Source of the DNA: Enterocloster asparagiformis
GTDB lineage: Bacteria > Bacillota > Clostridia > Lachnospirales > Lachnospiraceae
Assembly (NCBI GenBank): GCA_018380885.1
Contig: JAGZSY010000005.1
Coordinates: forward strand, 62,001-126,000
Reading direction: 5' to 3'
DNA length: 64,000 nucleotides
The translations under genes were made by a program, and so were the position numbers. Position 1 is the stretch's first letter. Every line of letters starts with the position of its first letter. Positions 48,744 through 57,412 of this stretch are shown one piece after another. The notes beneath the pieces were generated by a model, which saw only the letters and a list, made by a program, of their open reading frames with translations, was not told the origin of the DNA and searched no databases.

Positions 48744-49844
48744 ATGCCAACCGAAACCAGTGGTTTAAAAACGCCCCTCTATGACATCCATGCAGCCAGC
48801 GGCGGCAAGATCGTTCCCTTTGCCGGCTATCTGCTCCCGGTCCAGTACGAGACAGGCGTGATCGCGGAACATATGGCAGTGCGCACCAAATGCGGCCTGT
48901 TCGACGTCTCCCACATGGGCGAGATTATTTTGGAAGGCCCGGACGCATTAAAGAACCTGAACCATCTGCTGACCAACGACTACACCGTGATGGCCGACGG
49001 CCAGGCCCGCTACAGCCCCATGTGCAACGAGAAGGGCGGCGTGGTGGACGATCTGATCGTCTACAAGGTCCGGGACAACTGCTATTTCATTGTGGTCAAC
49101 GCGGCCAACAAGGATAAGGACTATGAGTGGATGAAGGCCCACGTAACCGGCGACGCCGCGCTCACCGACATCTCCTCCTCCGTGGCCCAGCTGGCGCTCC
49201 AGGGCCCCAAAGCTCTGGATATTCTGAAAAAGCTGGCAAAAGAGGAGGACATCCCGGAAAAATACTACACCTGCAAATTCAACTGCATGATCGACGGCAT
49301 GAGATGCATCATTTCCAAAACCGGCTACACCGGCGAGGACGGCGTGGAAATCTATCTGGCCTCGGAGGAAGCGCCCAGACTTTGGAATCTGCTCATCGAG
49401 AACGGCCAGGACGAGGGACTGATCCCCTGCGGCTTAGGCGCCCGCGACACCCTGCGCCTGGAGGCCTCCATGCCTCTGTACGGCCATGAGATGGACGATA
49501 CCATCACTCCGAAGGAGGCCGGGCTGGGAATCTTCGTCAAGATGGATAAGGAGGACTTCATCGGAAAGAAAGCCATCGAGGCCAAAGGCCCTCTGACCCG
49601 CAAACGCGTGGGCCTGAAGGTAACAGGCCGCGGCATCGTCCGCGAACAGCAGGCCGTGTACGCCGACGGCAAACAGATCGGCATCACCACCTCGGGCACC
49701 CACTGCCCCTATCTGGGCTATCCCGTGGCTATGGCGCTGTTGGACGTCAACTACAAAGAACCCGGCACCGCAGTTGAGGTGGACGTGAGAGGCCGCCGCG
49801 TGGCCGCCGAGGTGGTAAAACTGCCGTTTTATAAGAGATCGTAA
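48744..49844 (+). CDS. gcvT: Glycine cleavage system T protein (aminomethyltransferase)
   Basis: 366 residues from the ATG at 48744, with AAGGAGG upstream; the in-frame start at 48660 lies in the terminator tail. Sequence follows GcvT throughout: TPLYDIHAASGGKIVPFAGYLLPVQY, LFDVSHMGEI, GGVVDDLIVYK, GYTGEDGVEIY, GLGARDTLRLEA and DFIGKKAI. It moves the aminomethyl carbon from the lipoyl group of GcvH to tetrahydrofolate, releasing ammonia and methylene-tetrahydrofolate. It is the first gene after the glycine riboswitch and is expected to be induced by glycine together with the genes that follow. Confidence 0.97.
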   Translation: MPTETSGLKTPLYDIHAASGGKIVPFAGYLLPVQYETGVIAEHMAVRTKCGLFDVSHMGEIILEGPDALKNLNHLLTNDYTVMADGQARYSPMCNEKGGVVDDLIVYKVRDNCYFIVVNAANKDKDYEWMKAHVTGDAALTDISSSVAQLALQGPKALDILKKLAKEEDIPEKYYTCKFNCMIDGMRCIISKTGYTGEDGVEIYLASEEAPRLWNLLIENGQDEGLIPCGLGARDTLRLEASMPLYGHEMDDTITPKEAGLGIFVKMDKEDFIGKKAIEAKGPLTRKRVGLKVTGRGIVREQQAVYADGKQIGITTSGTHCPYLGYPVAMALLDVNYKEPGTAVEVDVRGRRVAAEVVKLPFYKRS

Positions 49845-49952
49845 GCTTCACAGCACGCACCATTCAAGTACCCCGCGGACGGCTGCCAAAGTCGGGCTTG
49901 TCTGGCCCCGCCGCACCGCTAAAATAAAAACAATATCCCAGGAGGTAATACC

Positions 49953-50336
49953 ATGAATTTTCCGAACGATTTAATGTACACAAAATCCCATGAGTGGGTA
50001 AAAATGCAGGAGGACGGCACCGCGCTGGTGGGCTTGTCCGATTACGCCCAGGATGCGCTGGGCGATCTGGTCTTTGTCAATCTGCCCGAGGCGGGCGACG
50101 AGGTGCAGGTGGGCGAGTCCTTCGCGGATGTGGAGTCCGTAAAGGCCGTGTCCGACGTATATTCCCCGCTCACAGGCGTGGTCGCCGCCATCAACGACAA
50201 CCTCTTAGACACCCCCGAGGCCATCAACGAAGCGCCCTACGACGCCTGGTTTATCAAGGTTGGGGACATCACCGACAAGGAAGAGCTGATGGACGCTGAG
50301 GCTTACGAGGCATTTTTAAAGACAATCGAAGATTAA
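49953..50336 (+). CDS. gcvH: Glycine cleavage system H protein (lipoyl carrier)
   Basis: 127 residues, the usual GcvH length. The lipoylated Lys is K64 in [12 protein letters not shown], within the conserved barrel sandwich fold (SHEWVK at the N-terminus, [33 protein letters not shown]). It carries the aminomethyl group between the P, T and L proteins. AGGAGG precedes the ATG. A 108-base gap separates it from gcvT, with no terminator or promoter seen, so it is read with the same operon. Confidence 0.97.
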   Translation: MNFPNDLMYTKSHEWVKMQEDGTALVGLSDYAQDALGDLVFVNLPEAGDEVQVGESFADVESVKAVSDVYSPLTGVVAAINDNLLDTPEAINEAPYDAWFIKVGDITDKEELMDAEAYEAFLKTIED

Positions 50337-50350
50337 AAGGGGGACACAAC

Positions 50351-51697
50351 ATGGGATGCTATATACCGGGCACCGAACAGGAGCAGCTGGAGATGCTGAA
50401 ATCCATCGGCTATGACAGCTTCGACGACCTGTTCTCCCACATTCCGCAGCAGGTGCGCCTGAAGGGCGGCCTGAATCTGCCGGAAGGTTTAAGCGAGCTG
50501 GCGGTCATCCGGAAAATGACGGAGGCTGCCGACAAAAACACGTTTTTCCGCCACATTTTCCGCGGAGCCGGGGCTTACAACCACTACATACCGGCCATCG
50601 TGAGCAGCGTAACCGGCAAGGAAGAATTTGTCACCGCCTACACGCCCTACCAGGCTGAGATCAGCCAGGGCATTCTCCAGTCCATTTTTGAGTACCAGAC
50701 CATGATCTGCGAGCTCACCGGAATGGACGCCTCCAACGCCTCCGTGTACGACGGAGCCACCGCCGCCGCGGAAGCCGCCGCCATGTGCCGGGACCGGAAG
50801 CGCAGCACCGTGTACATTTCCGCGGCCTCCCACCCGGATGTAATTCAGGTGGTAAAAACCTACTGCTTCGGAAGCAACGCCAAGGTAGTGGTGGTGCCGG
50901 AATCGGACGGCGTCACGGACGCCGAAGCGCTGAGACAGCTGCTGGCCGATGATCCGCAAGCCGCCTGCTTCTATGTGCAGCAGCCCAACTACTACGGCTG
51001 TCTGGAGGATGCGGACCGCTTAGGCGAGATCACCCATGAGGCGGGCGCCAAATTTATCATGGGCTGCAACCCCATCTCCCTGGCGCTGTTAAAGACTCCC
51101 GCCCAGTGCGGAGCCGATATCGCGGTCGGGGACGGACAGCCACTGGGAATGTCCCTGGCCTTCGGCGGACCTTACCTGGGCTTTATGGCCGCCACCGCGG
51201 CCATGACCCGCAAGCTGCCGGGCCGCATTGTGGGCGAAACCACGGACGACAAGGGCAACCGGGCGTTCGTGCTGACGCTGCAGGCCCGTGAACAGCACAT
51301 CCGCCGGGAGAAAGCCAGCTCCAACATCTGCTCCAACCAGGCGCTGTGCGCCCTGACCGCCAGCGTGTATATGACCGCCATGGGCGCGGACGGCATGGAG
51401 GAAGCGGCCGGACAGTGCATGTCCAAAGCCCACTACCTGTGCGACCGCCTGAGCGAGGCGGGACTGGCCCCCAAATACGGCCGTCCCTTCTTCCACGAGT
51501 TTGTCACCACCGGTCCCGAGCACTCCTCGGACGCCGTGCTGGCGGCCCTGGAAGCTTCCGGAATCCTGGGCGGGCTTCCCCTGTCGGACCATGAAATTCT
51601 CTGGTGCGCCACGGAGATGAACACCAAGGAAGAGATGGACATGGTAGCTGAAACCGTATCCCATGCCCTGGCAGCCGGCAAAAAGGAGGTGGACTGA
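50351..51697 (+). CDS. gcvPA: Glycine dehydrogenase (decarboxylating) subunit 1
   Basis: 448 residues, the length of the split-type P protein subunit 1. It starts with YIPGTEQEQLEMLKSIGYDSFDDLFSHIP and contains GAGAYNHYIPAIVSSVTGKEEFVTAYTPYQAEISQGILQ, all typical of GcvPA. With GcvPB it forms the pyridoxal-phosphate enzyme that decarboxylates glycine and loads the aminomethyl group on GcvH. A GGGGGGA ribosome site lies before the ATG. The split two-gene form is the usual one in Firmicutes. Confidence 0.97.
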   Translation: MGCYIPGTEQEQLEMLKSIGYDSFDDLFSHIPQQVRLKGGLNLPEGLSELAVIRKMTEAADKNTFFRHIFRGAGAYNHYIPAIVSSVTGKEEFVTAYTPYQAEISQGILQSIFEYQTMICELTGMDASNASVYDGATAAAEAAAMCRDRKRSTVYISAASHPDVIQVVKTYCFGSNAKVVVVPESDGVTDAEALRQLLADDPQAACFYVQQPNYYGCLEDADRLGEITHEAGAKFIMGCNPISLALLKTPAQCGADIAVGDGQPLGMSLAFGGPYLGFMAATAAMTRKLPGRIVGETTDDKGNRAFVLTLQAREQHIRREKASSNICSNQALCALTASVYMTAMGADGMEEAAGQCMSKAHYLCDRLSEAGLAPKYGRPFFHEFVTTGPEHSSDAVLAALEASGILGGLPLSDHEILWCATEMNTKEEMDMVAETVSHALAAGKKEVD

Positions 51698-51699
51698 TC

Positions 51700-53145
51700 A
51701 TGAAGCTTGTATTTGAAAAAGGGGCCGAGGGCCGTCATTTGAGCGTGCTTCCTCCCTGCGACGTTCCTGCCTGCACCATTCCGGACGGGATGGGACGCAG
51801 CGTCAAACCGCGCCTTCCCCATCTGTCCGAAAATGAGATCAGCCGCCACTATACCCAGATGGCGGGCCGTACCCACGGAGTCAATGACGGGTTTTACCCC
51901 TTAGGCTCCTGCACCATGAAATACAATCCCAAAATCAACGAGGAAGCGGCGGCCCTGCCGGGCTTTAAAAAGCTGCATCCCCTGCAGCCCGCGCACACCG
52001 TGCAGGGCGCTATGGAGGTGCTTTTGTCCGCGGAAGAGCTTCTGTGCGAGATCACCGGCATGGACGCCATGACCTTTGAGCCCGCGGCGGGCGCTCACGG
52101 AGAATTTACCGGCCTGCTGCTGATCAAGGCCTACCACGTGCACCGGGGCGACGAAAAGCGGACAAAGATCATTGTGCCGGACTCCGCTCACGGCACCAAC
52201 CCGGCCAGCGCCGCCATGTGCGGCTACCAAGTGGTCAGCATACCCTCCCGGGCGGACGGCTGCGTGGACCTGGATAAGCTAAGAGAAGCGGTGGGCGACG
52301 ACACGGCCGGACTTATGCTGACCAACCCCAACACCGTTGGCCTGTTTGACAAAAATATTCTGGAGATCACTGAGATCGTCCATCAGGCCGGCGGCCTCTG
52401 CTACTACGACGGAGCCAACTTAAACGCGGTCATGGGCATTGTCCGGCCCGGCGACATGGGCTTTGACGTGGTGCATCTGAACCTGCACAAGACATTTTCC
52501 ACGCCCCACGGAGGTGGAGGCCCGGGCAGCGGCCCGGTGGGCTGCAAACAGTTCCTGGCCCAGTTCCTGCCCGGCAGCCGTCCGGTAAAGGGGCCTGACG
52601 GCAGCCTGCGCTTTGCGGCTGAGGAGCACTCCATCGGCAAGGTGAAGCAGTTCTACGGCAACTTCCTGGTGGTGGTAAAGGCCCTCTCATACATCCTGAC
52701 CCTGGGCCGGGAAGGCATACCGGCCGCGGCTTCCGGCGCGGTGCTCAACGCCAACTATATGCGTGTAAAGCTCTCCGACGTCTACCAGATGGCCTACGAC
52801 GAGACCTGCATGCACGAGTTCGTCATGAGTCTGGAACATTTAAAACACCAGAACGGCGTGACGGCGATGGACATTGCCAAAGCGCTGCTGGACTACGGCA
52901 TCCATCCGCCGACGATGTATTTCCCGCTGATCGTCCACGAGGCTCTCATGGTGGAGCCCACGGAGACGGAGGCCCGGGAGACTCTGGACGAGGCCATCGA
53001 AGTTTTCCACAAGATTTACCAGGAAGCCCTAGACAATCCACAGTCCCTGCACAGCGCTCCACACACCACCCCCATCGGGAGGCCGGATGAAGTGACCGCC
53101 GCCCGCAAGCCGGTGCTGCGCTACAGCTGGGAAAACGATAACTGA
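51700..53145 (+). CDS. gcvPB: Glycine dehydrogenase (decarboxylating) subunit 2
   Basis: 481 residues. Conserved GcvPB blocks include HYTQMAGRTHGVNDGFYPLGSCTMKYNPK and the pyridoxal-phosphate Lys in NLHKTFSTPHGGGGPGSGPVG (Lys near residue 264). It completes the P protein with GcvPA. The start lies 2 bases after the gcvPA stop, and its AAGGAGG is inside the end of gcvPA, so translation is coupled. Confidence 0.97.
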   Translation: MKLVFEKGAEGRHLSVLPPCDVPACTIPDGMGRSVKPRLPHLSENEISRHYTQMAGRTHGVNDGFYPLGSCTMKYNPKINEEAAALPGFKKLHPLQPAHTVQGAMEVLLSAEELLCEITGMDAMTFEPAAGAHGEFTGLLLIKAYHVHRGDEKRTKIIVPDSAHGTNPASAAMCGYQVVSIPSRADGCVDLDKLREAVGDDTAGLMLTNPNTVGLFDKNILEITEIVHQAGGLCYYDGANLNAVMGIVRPGDMGFDVVHLNLHKTFSTPHGGGGPGSGPVGCKQFLAQFLPGSRPVKGPDGSLRFAAEEHSIGKVKQFYGNFLVVVKALSYILTLGREGIPAAASGAVLNANYMRVKLSDVYQMAYDETCMHEFVMSLEHLKHQNGVTAMDIAKALLDYGIHPPTMYFPLIVHEALMVEPTETEARETLDEAIEVFHKIYQEALDNPQSLHSAPHTTPIGRPDEVTAARKPVLRYSWENDN

Positions 53146-53166
53146 TTCAACCCATAAAATTCTAAA

Positions 53167-53201
53167 CGCCCGCCGGAGCGCAGACTGCAAACCGGCGGGC
53201 G
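53167..53201 (+). other. GC-rich hairpin between gcvPB and the lipoate ligase gene
   Basis: Perfect 10-base arms CGCCCGCCGG (53167-53176) and CCGGCGGGCG (53192-53201). There is no T-tract after it, so it is more likely an mRNA processing or stability element than a terminator. Confidence 0.5.
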
Positions 53202-53227
53202 AATCATACACGACAGGCAGGTAGAAC

Positions 53228-54484
53228 ATGATTCAAAATTTAACCTGGATTGAGACAGAAAACACATGGCCTTACCGGAACCTGGCCATGGAGGAATATA
53301 TGACGCTCCACGCAAAGCAAGGGGAATGCGTCCTCTTTCTTTGGCAGAACCGCCGCACCGTGGTCATCGGAAAAAACCAGAACTGCTGGAAGGAATGCCG
53401 GGTGAGCGCGCTGGAGGAGGACGGCGGCTTTCTGGCCCGCCGCTTATCCGGCGGCGGGGCCGTGTTCCACGACCTGGGAAACCTGAATTTCACCTTCATC
53501 GCCAGGCGCGCGGATTACAACGTGGACCGGCAGCTGCAGGTGATCATCGAGGCCCTCAAAACGCTGGGCATCCACAGCGAGAAAACCGGCCGCAACGACG
53601 TGACCGTGGAGGGGCGCAAATTCTCCGGCAACGCATTTTACCAGAGCGGCGACTATTGCTGCCACCACGGCACGCTGCTGGTGGACGTGGACAGCGCGCT
53701 GATGTCCCGGTACCTCAACGTTTCGCGGGAAAAGCTGGCGGCCAAGGGCGTTTCCTCAGTCAAGTCCCGGGTGGTAAACCTGCGGGAGCTGCTGCCGGAG
53801 CTGACGATCGCACAGTTAAAGGAAGCGCTGGTAAACGCGTTTTCCCAGGTCTACGGTCTGACGCCCCGGCGCATGGACGAGACGGAGCTGCCCGCCGGTG
53901 AAATCGACCGCCTGGCCGGCCGTTTTGCCTCGGATCAGTGGAAATACGGGCGGAAAATGTCCTTTGACTACGAGTTCTCCCGGCGCTTTGACTGGGGGGA
54001 CATCCAGCTTCAGCTTCACGTGGACAGAGGGATTGTCCTGGAAGCCGCCGCTTACTCCGACGCCATGGACCCGGAACTGATCGGACGGCTGCCCGAGGTA
54101 CTGAAGGGCTGCGTCTGCGGCCGGGAAGCGCTGTGTGAGGCCGTGGATCATCTGAGGGACAATGGAACAGCCGCCCAACCCCGGAACGGGGGCGGCGGGA
54201 ATTCGGACGGCGAGTTTGGGGGTGGCTTGGGCGCCAGCAGTGGCAGCACTAATTCGGTCACCACCGGATTCGGCACAGCCTCAGGTACCACCGGGGGCGG
54301 CGGGGCCCCAGGCAGCGGCGCGTGCGGCGGAGGCGCAGGCAGCGGTGACTTAGGCACCGGTGAACTTGGCGCGGACTCTGGCCCAGGCGGTTCCGGCGCG
54401 GCGCCTGCTGCCGGCGGACCGGAGTATCCCCTGTCCTCCCGCATGCTGTCCGACATCAAAGCCCTGATATCCGAGAGCTTTTAA
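53228..54484 (+). CDS. lplA: Lipoate-protein ligase A with Gly/Ser/Thr-rich insertion
   Basis: 418 residues. The N-terminal domain is classic LplA: NLAMEEYMTLHAKQGECVLFLWQN, VVIGKNQNCWKE, the lipoate-binding RRLSGGGAVFHDLGNLNFTFI, GRNDVTVEGRKFSGNAF and HHGTLLVDVD. It activates lipoate with ATP and attaches it to GcvH, here encoded three genes upstream. The C-terminal accessory domain is interrupted at about residues 312-397 by a stretch made almost only of Gly, Ser, Thr, Ala and Pro, after which a last helix (YPLSSRMLSDIKALISESF) completes the domain. Usual length is 330-340 residues; the excess is this insertion. Confidence 0.92.
   Translation: MIQNLTWIETENTWPYRNLAMEEYMTLHAKQGECVLFLWQNRRTVVIGKNQNCWKECRVSALEEDGGFLARRLSGGGAVFHDLGNLNFTFIARRADYNVDRQLQVIIEALKTLGIHSEKTGRNDVTVEGRKFSGNAFYQSGDYCCHHGTLLVDVDSALMSRYLNVSREKLAAKGVSSVKSRVVNLRELLPELTIAQLKEALVNAFSQVYGLTPRRMDETELPAGEIDRLAGRFASDQWKYGRKMSFDYEFSRRFDWGDIQLQLHVDRGIVLEAAAYSDAMDPELIGRLPEVLKGCVCGREALCEAVDHLRDNGTAAQPRNGGGGNSDGEFGGGLGASSGSTNSVTTGFGTASGTTGGGGAPGSGACGGGAGSGDLGTGELGADSGPGGSGAAPAAGGPEYPLSSRMLSDIKALISESF
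54165..54420 (+). repeat. GGC-rich low-complexity segment inside lplA
   Basis: About 255 bases of imperfect Gly/Ser/Thr/Ala codons (ggcggc, ggcagcgg, acc ggc) in frame with lplA. The frame is intact, so the insertion is tolerated; it could have grown by slippage. Confidence 0.75.
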
Positions 54485-54536
54485 TCAAACCGCTACCATT
54501 TTCTAAAATAAAATCAATCAGGAAAGGCAGACACAT

Positions 54537-55943
54537 ATGGCAGACAGATACGATCTCATTGTAATCGGCGCAGGCCCGGGCGGCTACGAGGCCGCCATTG
54601 AGGCCGCCAAATACGGCATGAAAACCGCTCTTGTGGAGCGGCGGGAGCTGGGCGGCACCTGCTTGAACCGCGGCTGCATCCCCACAAAAACCCTGCTGCA
54701 CACGGCCGAGCTCTACCGCGAGGTGAGCGGCGCTTCCACCATCGGCCTGGAGGCCGACGGACTCCGCTGCAATATGGAGCAGCTCCTGGCCCGCAAGAAC
54801 CAGGTGGTGGAGCAGCTGCAAAAGGGAATCGCTTCCCTGATGAAAACCAACCGGGTCACTGTGATCCACGGCTCGGCCTCCATTGTGGACTCCGGCCGGG
54901 TACGGATTAAACCCATTGACCCGGAGCCGGGACCGGCAGAGACAGTGCCAGAAACCGAGCTGGAGGCCGGACACATTCTCATCGCCACCGGTTCCGCCCC
55001 GGCGGTTCCCCCCATTCCCGGCGCAGACCTGCCCGGCGTGATCACCAGCGACGAGCTGCTGGACCGCGCCTCGCTTCCCCGCCATCTCATCATCATTGGA
55101 GGCGGCGTCATCGGCATGGAATTTGCTTCCGTATTCAGCGCCTTGGGCTGCCGGGTGACCGTGATTGAAGCGCTGGAGCGCATCCTCGCCAACATGGACA
55201 AGGAGATATCCCAGAACCTGAAAATGATTATGAAAAAGCGGGGCGTGGACATCCACACCTCTGCCTCGGTCCAGGAGATCGTCCGCGGCGGGGACGGCGA
55301 ACTGATCTGCCGGTACGCGGAAAAAGAAGCGTCCGTCCAGGCCCAGGGGGATTGCGTGCTCATCGCCACCGGACGGCGCGCCTGTACGGAAGGGCTGTTT
55401 GCCGGCGACGCCGCCCAGACCGTGAAATCCATGTCCATGGACCGGGGGCGGATCGCGGTGAATGAGCGCTTTGAGACCAGCGTGCCCGGCATTTACGCCA
55501 TCGGAGACGTCACCGGCGGCGTTCAGCTGGCCCACGCGGCCACCGCCCAGGGGCGAAACGCCGTGGCGGTCATGGCTGGAAAAGAGCCGTCCATCGACCT
55601 GTCCGTGATTCCCGGCTGCGTATACACGGACCCGGAGATCGGCTGCGCCGGGATAACCGCGGACGAGGCCAAAGCGGCTGGCATGGAGGTCATTTCGCGC
55701 AAATATGTGATGGGCGCCAACGGCAAATCCATTCTGTCCGGCCAGGAGCGCGGCTTTATCAAAGTGGTTGCCGCCGCGGACACCCACCGCATCCTGGGCG
55801 CCCAGATGATGTGCGCTCGGGCCACGGACATGATCAGCCAGTTCTCCGCAGCCATCGTAAACGACCTGACCCTGGAGGAAATGGCGCGGGTGATTTTCCC
55901 CCATCCAACGTTCAGCGAGGCGATCGGGGAGGCGGTGCGCTGA
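54537..55943 (+). CDS. lpdA: Dihydrolipoamide dehydrogenase (L protein)
   Basis: 468 residues. FAD motif VIGAGPGGYEAAIEAAKYG, redox-active disulfide GGTCLNRGCIPTKTLLH (Cys near residues 42 and 47), NAD-binding IIIGGGVIGMEFASVFSALG, GIYAIGDVTGG, and a C-terminal dimer domain ending in the catalytic HPTFSEAIGEAV His. It reoxidises the dihydrolipoyl group of GcvH with NAD, completing the glycine cleavage cycle. GGAAAGG precedes the ATG. Position at the end of the gcv/lplA run makes a complete, self-sufficient operon. Confidence 0.96.
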   Translation: MADRYDLIVIGAGPGGYEAAIEAAKYGMKTALVERRELGGTCLNRGCIPTKTLLHTAELYREVSGASTIGLEADGLRCNMEQLLARKNQVVEQLQKGIASLMKTNRVTVIHGSASIVDSGRVRIKPIDPEPGPAETVPETELEAGHILIATGSAPAVPPIPGADLPGVITSDELLDRASLPRHLIIIGGGVIGMEFASVFSALGCRVTVIEALERILANMDKEISQNLKMIMKKRGVDIHTSASVQEIVRGGDGELICRYAEKEASVQAQGDCVLIATGRRACTEGLFAGDAAQTVKSMSMDRGRIAVNERFETSVPGIYAIGDVTGGVQLAHAATAQGRNAVAVMAGKEPSIDLSVIPGCVYTDPEIGCAGITADEAKAAGMEVISRKYVMGANGKSILSGQERGFIKVVAAADTHRILGAQMMCARATDMISQFSAAIVNDLTLEEMARVIFPHPTFSEAIGEAVR

Positions 55944-56274
55944 CAAGGGAAATCCCGCGGACTCCTTCTAGGGCCGTTGGCAGAGCGCCCATCGGGACTG
56001 CGCTGCGCCAACAGCGAAAGCCTTGCGGCTGCTCACGGCATCCCGCAGCCCCCACGAAACCCTTTTCCGGGCGGCCATCGTCACCACGATGCGCCGGCAG
56101 CTCACGCTGCCGTCCTCTTCCCCCGGCCAGCGCGGCAGTAATACAACCGCGCGCCTTCAGCAAATTTGCAAAATATTGGAAACAAAAGTACCAAAAAGGA
56201 CAGGATTCCGAGTCAAACCGGATACCCTGTCCTTTTTATAAAATATCCCACTGTCATAAACCGCCTGCGTTCCG
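55944..56274. other. Intergenic region after lpdA
   Basis: 331 bases without a gene. The left 220 bases are GC-rich and show no RNA or ORF I can support; the right part holds the bidirectional terminator at 56193-56237. Confidence 0.6.
56193..56237. terminator. Bidirectional terminator between lpdA and the PrpF-like gene
   Basis: AAAAAGGACAGG (56193-56204) and CCTGTCCTTTTT (56226-56237) are perfect complements whose A and T ends serve as tails in either direction. Confidence 0.9.
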
Positions 56275-57402
56275 CTAAATCTCATCCACCCAGAGGGTTC
56301 CCTTCATGATGGTGTTGGCGGTTCTCAGCACAGTGCCGCGGATGACCTCGTCCCCTTGCACCTCCATCTGTACCTCCGTGCAGCCGCCCGCGTGGCCCAG
56401 CACCACCCCGGGCCCGCCGGAGCCGGGCCGCGCCTCCTCGTAAGCCACGGTGCCCGGTATGCGGGCGGCCGCGGCCGTTGCGATAGATGCGGCGATGGGG
56501 TAAGCCCGGTGCAGCCTGGTGATGAACGAGCGGCAGCAGATGTCCATCTCCTCCGCCCCAATCCGGTTCCCGTCCATATCCGCGTAGCTCTGCGGCTGCG
56601 AGACGATCCCCACAAAGGGCATATAGGTGGACTTTGTCGCCGCATCCTCCCAGCGGTCCACCAGTCCGCACAGCTGTGCGGCCATTCCCCGCACCCGGCC
56701 CACCAGCTCCACAAACTCCTTGCGGTAGTTCAGCTCTGTCAGCTCCGTGCCCGTGAGACCGGCGTCCCTCGCTTTAAACAGAATCACCGGGTTCGCGCAG
56801 TCGATCAGCGTCACGGGCAGATCCCCGTGCCCGGGAATATGAAAACAGTCCGTCTTGTTTCCGGTGGGAAAAAGCTTTCCGGTGAGCCCGCCTCCCGGCC
56901 GCTCAAAGGACAGCCAGATGGGCGAACCGCTGCCGGGCGCGCCGTGGATCACGGCGTCCCCCTCCGTACAGCTCTTCCCATCCTTCACCTGCACCCGGCT
57001 GGTGATGATCCTTCGGGTGTTGGTGTTAAAAATACGCACCACGGTCTCAGGCTCCCTCGCTTCCACCATGCCCTCGTCGATGGCAAAGGGCCCCACGGCG
57101 GACGACATATTTCCGCAGTTTCCGCGGTTGTCCACATAGTAATTTTCCGCATCGATCTGGAAAAAATTGTAATCCACATCCGCATCCGTTCCCTGGTGGG
57201 GCGACAGTACCGCCACCTTGTGGGTGGGGAAATCCACCCCCATTGCGGAAAGCCCCGCGGCCGTCCTGCGAACCCCCAGCGCGTTTATAAAGAGCTGGGG
57301 CCAGAGGGATTTGTCCTCCGGCAGATCGCATTCTTTGAAAAACAGCGCCCGGCTGGTGCCGCCGCGGATATAGGTACAGGGTATTTTTCTCATGGCGTTC
57401 AT
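56275..57402 (-). CDS. PrpF-family isomerase/tautomerase
   Basis: 375 residues of the PrpF (2-methylaconitate isomerase / 4-oxalomesaconate tautomerase) family, which has a two-lobed diaminopimelate-epimerase-like fold. Seen: PCTYIRGGTSRALFFKECDLP at the N-terminus, DYNFFQIDAENYYVDNRGNCGNMSSAVGPFAIDEG with the lobe 1 Cys (GNCGN), and VTLIDCANPVILFKARD. The family moves double bonds or keto groups in tricarboxylic acids. Its substrate here is not clear; it is the last gene of the operon of two C45-type hydrolases and a peptide transporter. Confidence 0.88.
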   Translation of the reverse strand: MNAMRKIPCTYIRGGTSRALFFKECDLPEDKSLWPQLFINALGVRRTAAGLSAMGVDFPTHKVAVLSPHQGTDADVDYNFFQIDAENYYVDNRGNCGNMSSAVGPFAIDEGMVEAREPETVVRIFNTNTRRIITSRVQVKDGKSCTEGDAVIHGAPGSGSPIWLSFERPGGGLTGKLFPTGNKTDCFHIPGHGDLPVTLIDCANPVILFKARDAGLTGTELTELNYRKEFVELVGRVRGMAAQLCGLVDRWEDAATKSTYMPFVGIVSQPQSYADMDGNRIGAEEMDICCRSFITRLHRAYPIAASIATAAAARIPGTVAYEEARPGSGGPGVVLGHAGGCTEVQMEVQGDEVIRGTVLRTANTIMKGTLWVDEI

Positions 57403-57412
57403 CCCTCAAATT

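Noticed and set aside
54148..54459. Pro-rich minus-strand ORF opposite the lplA insertion
   Set aside because: Only the antisense of the Gly-rich codons; the plus frame is continuous with the conserved ligase domain.
54456..55946. 496-codon minus-strand ORF across lpdA
   Set aside because: Antisense of a highly conserved enzyme gene; high-GC third positions create the open frame.
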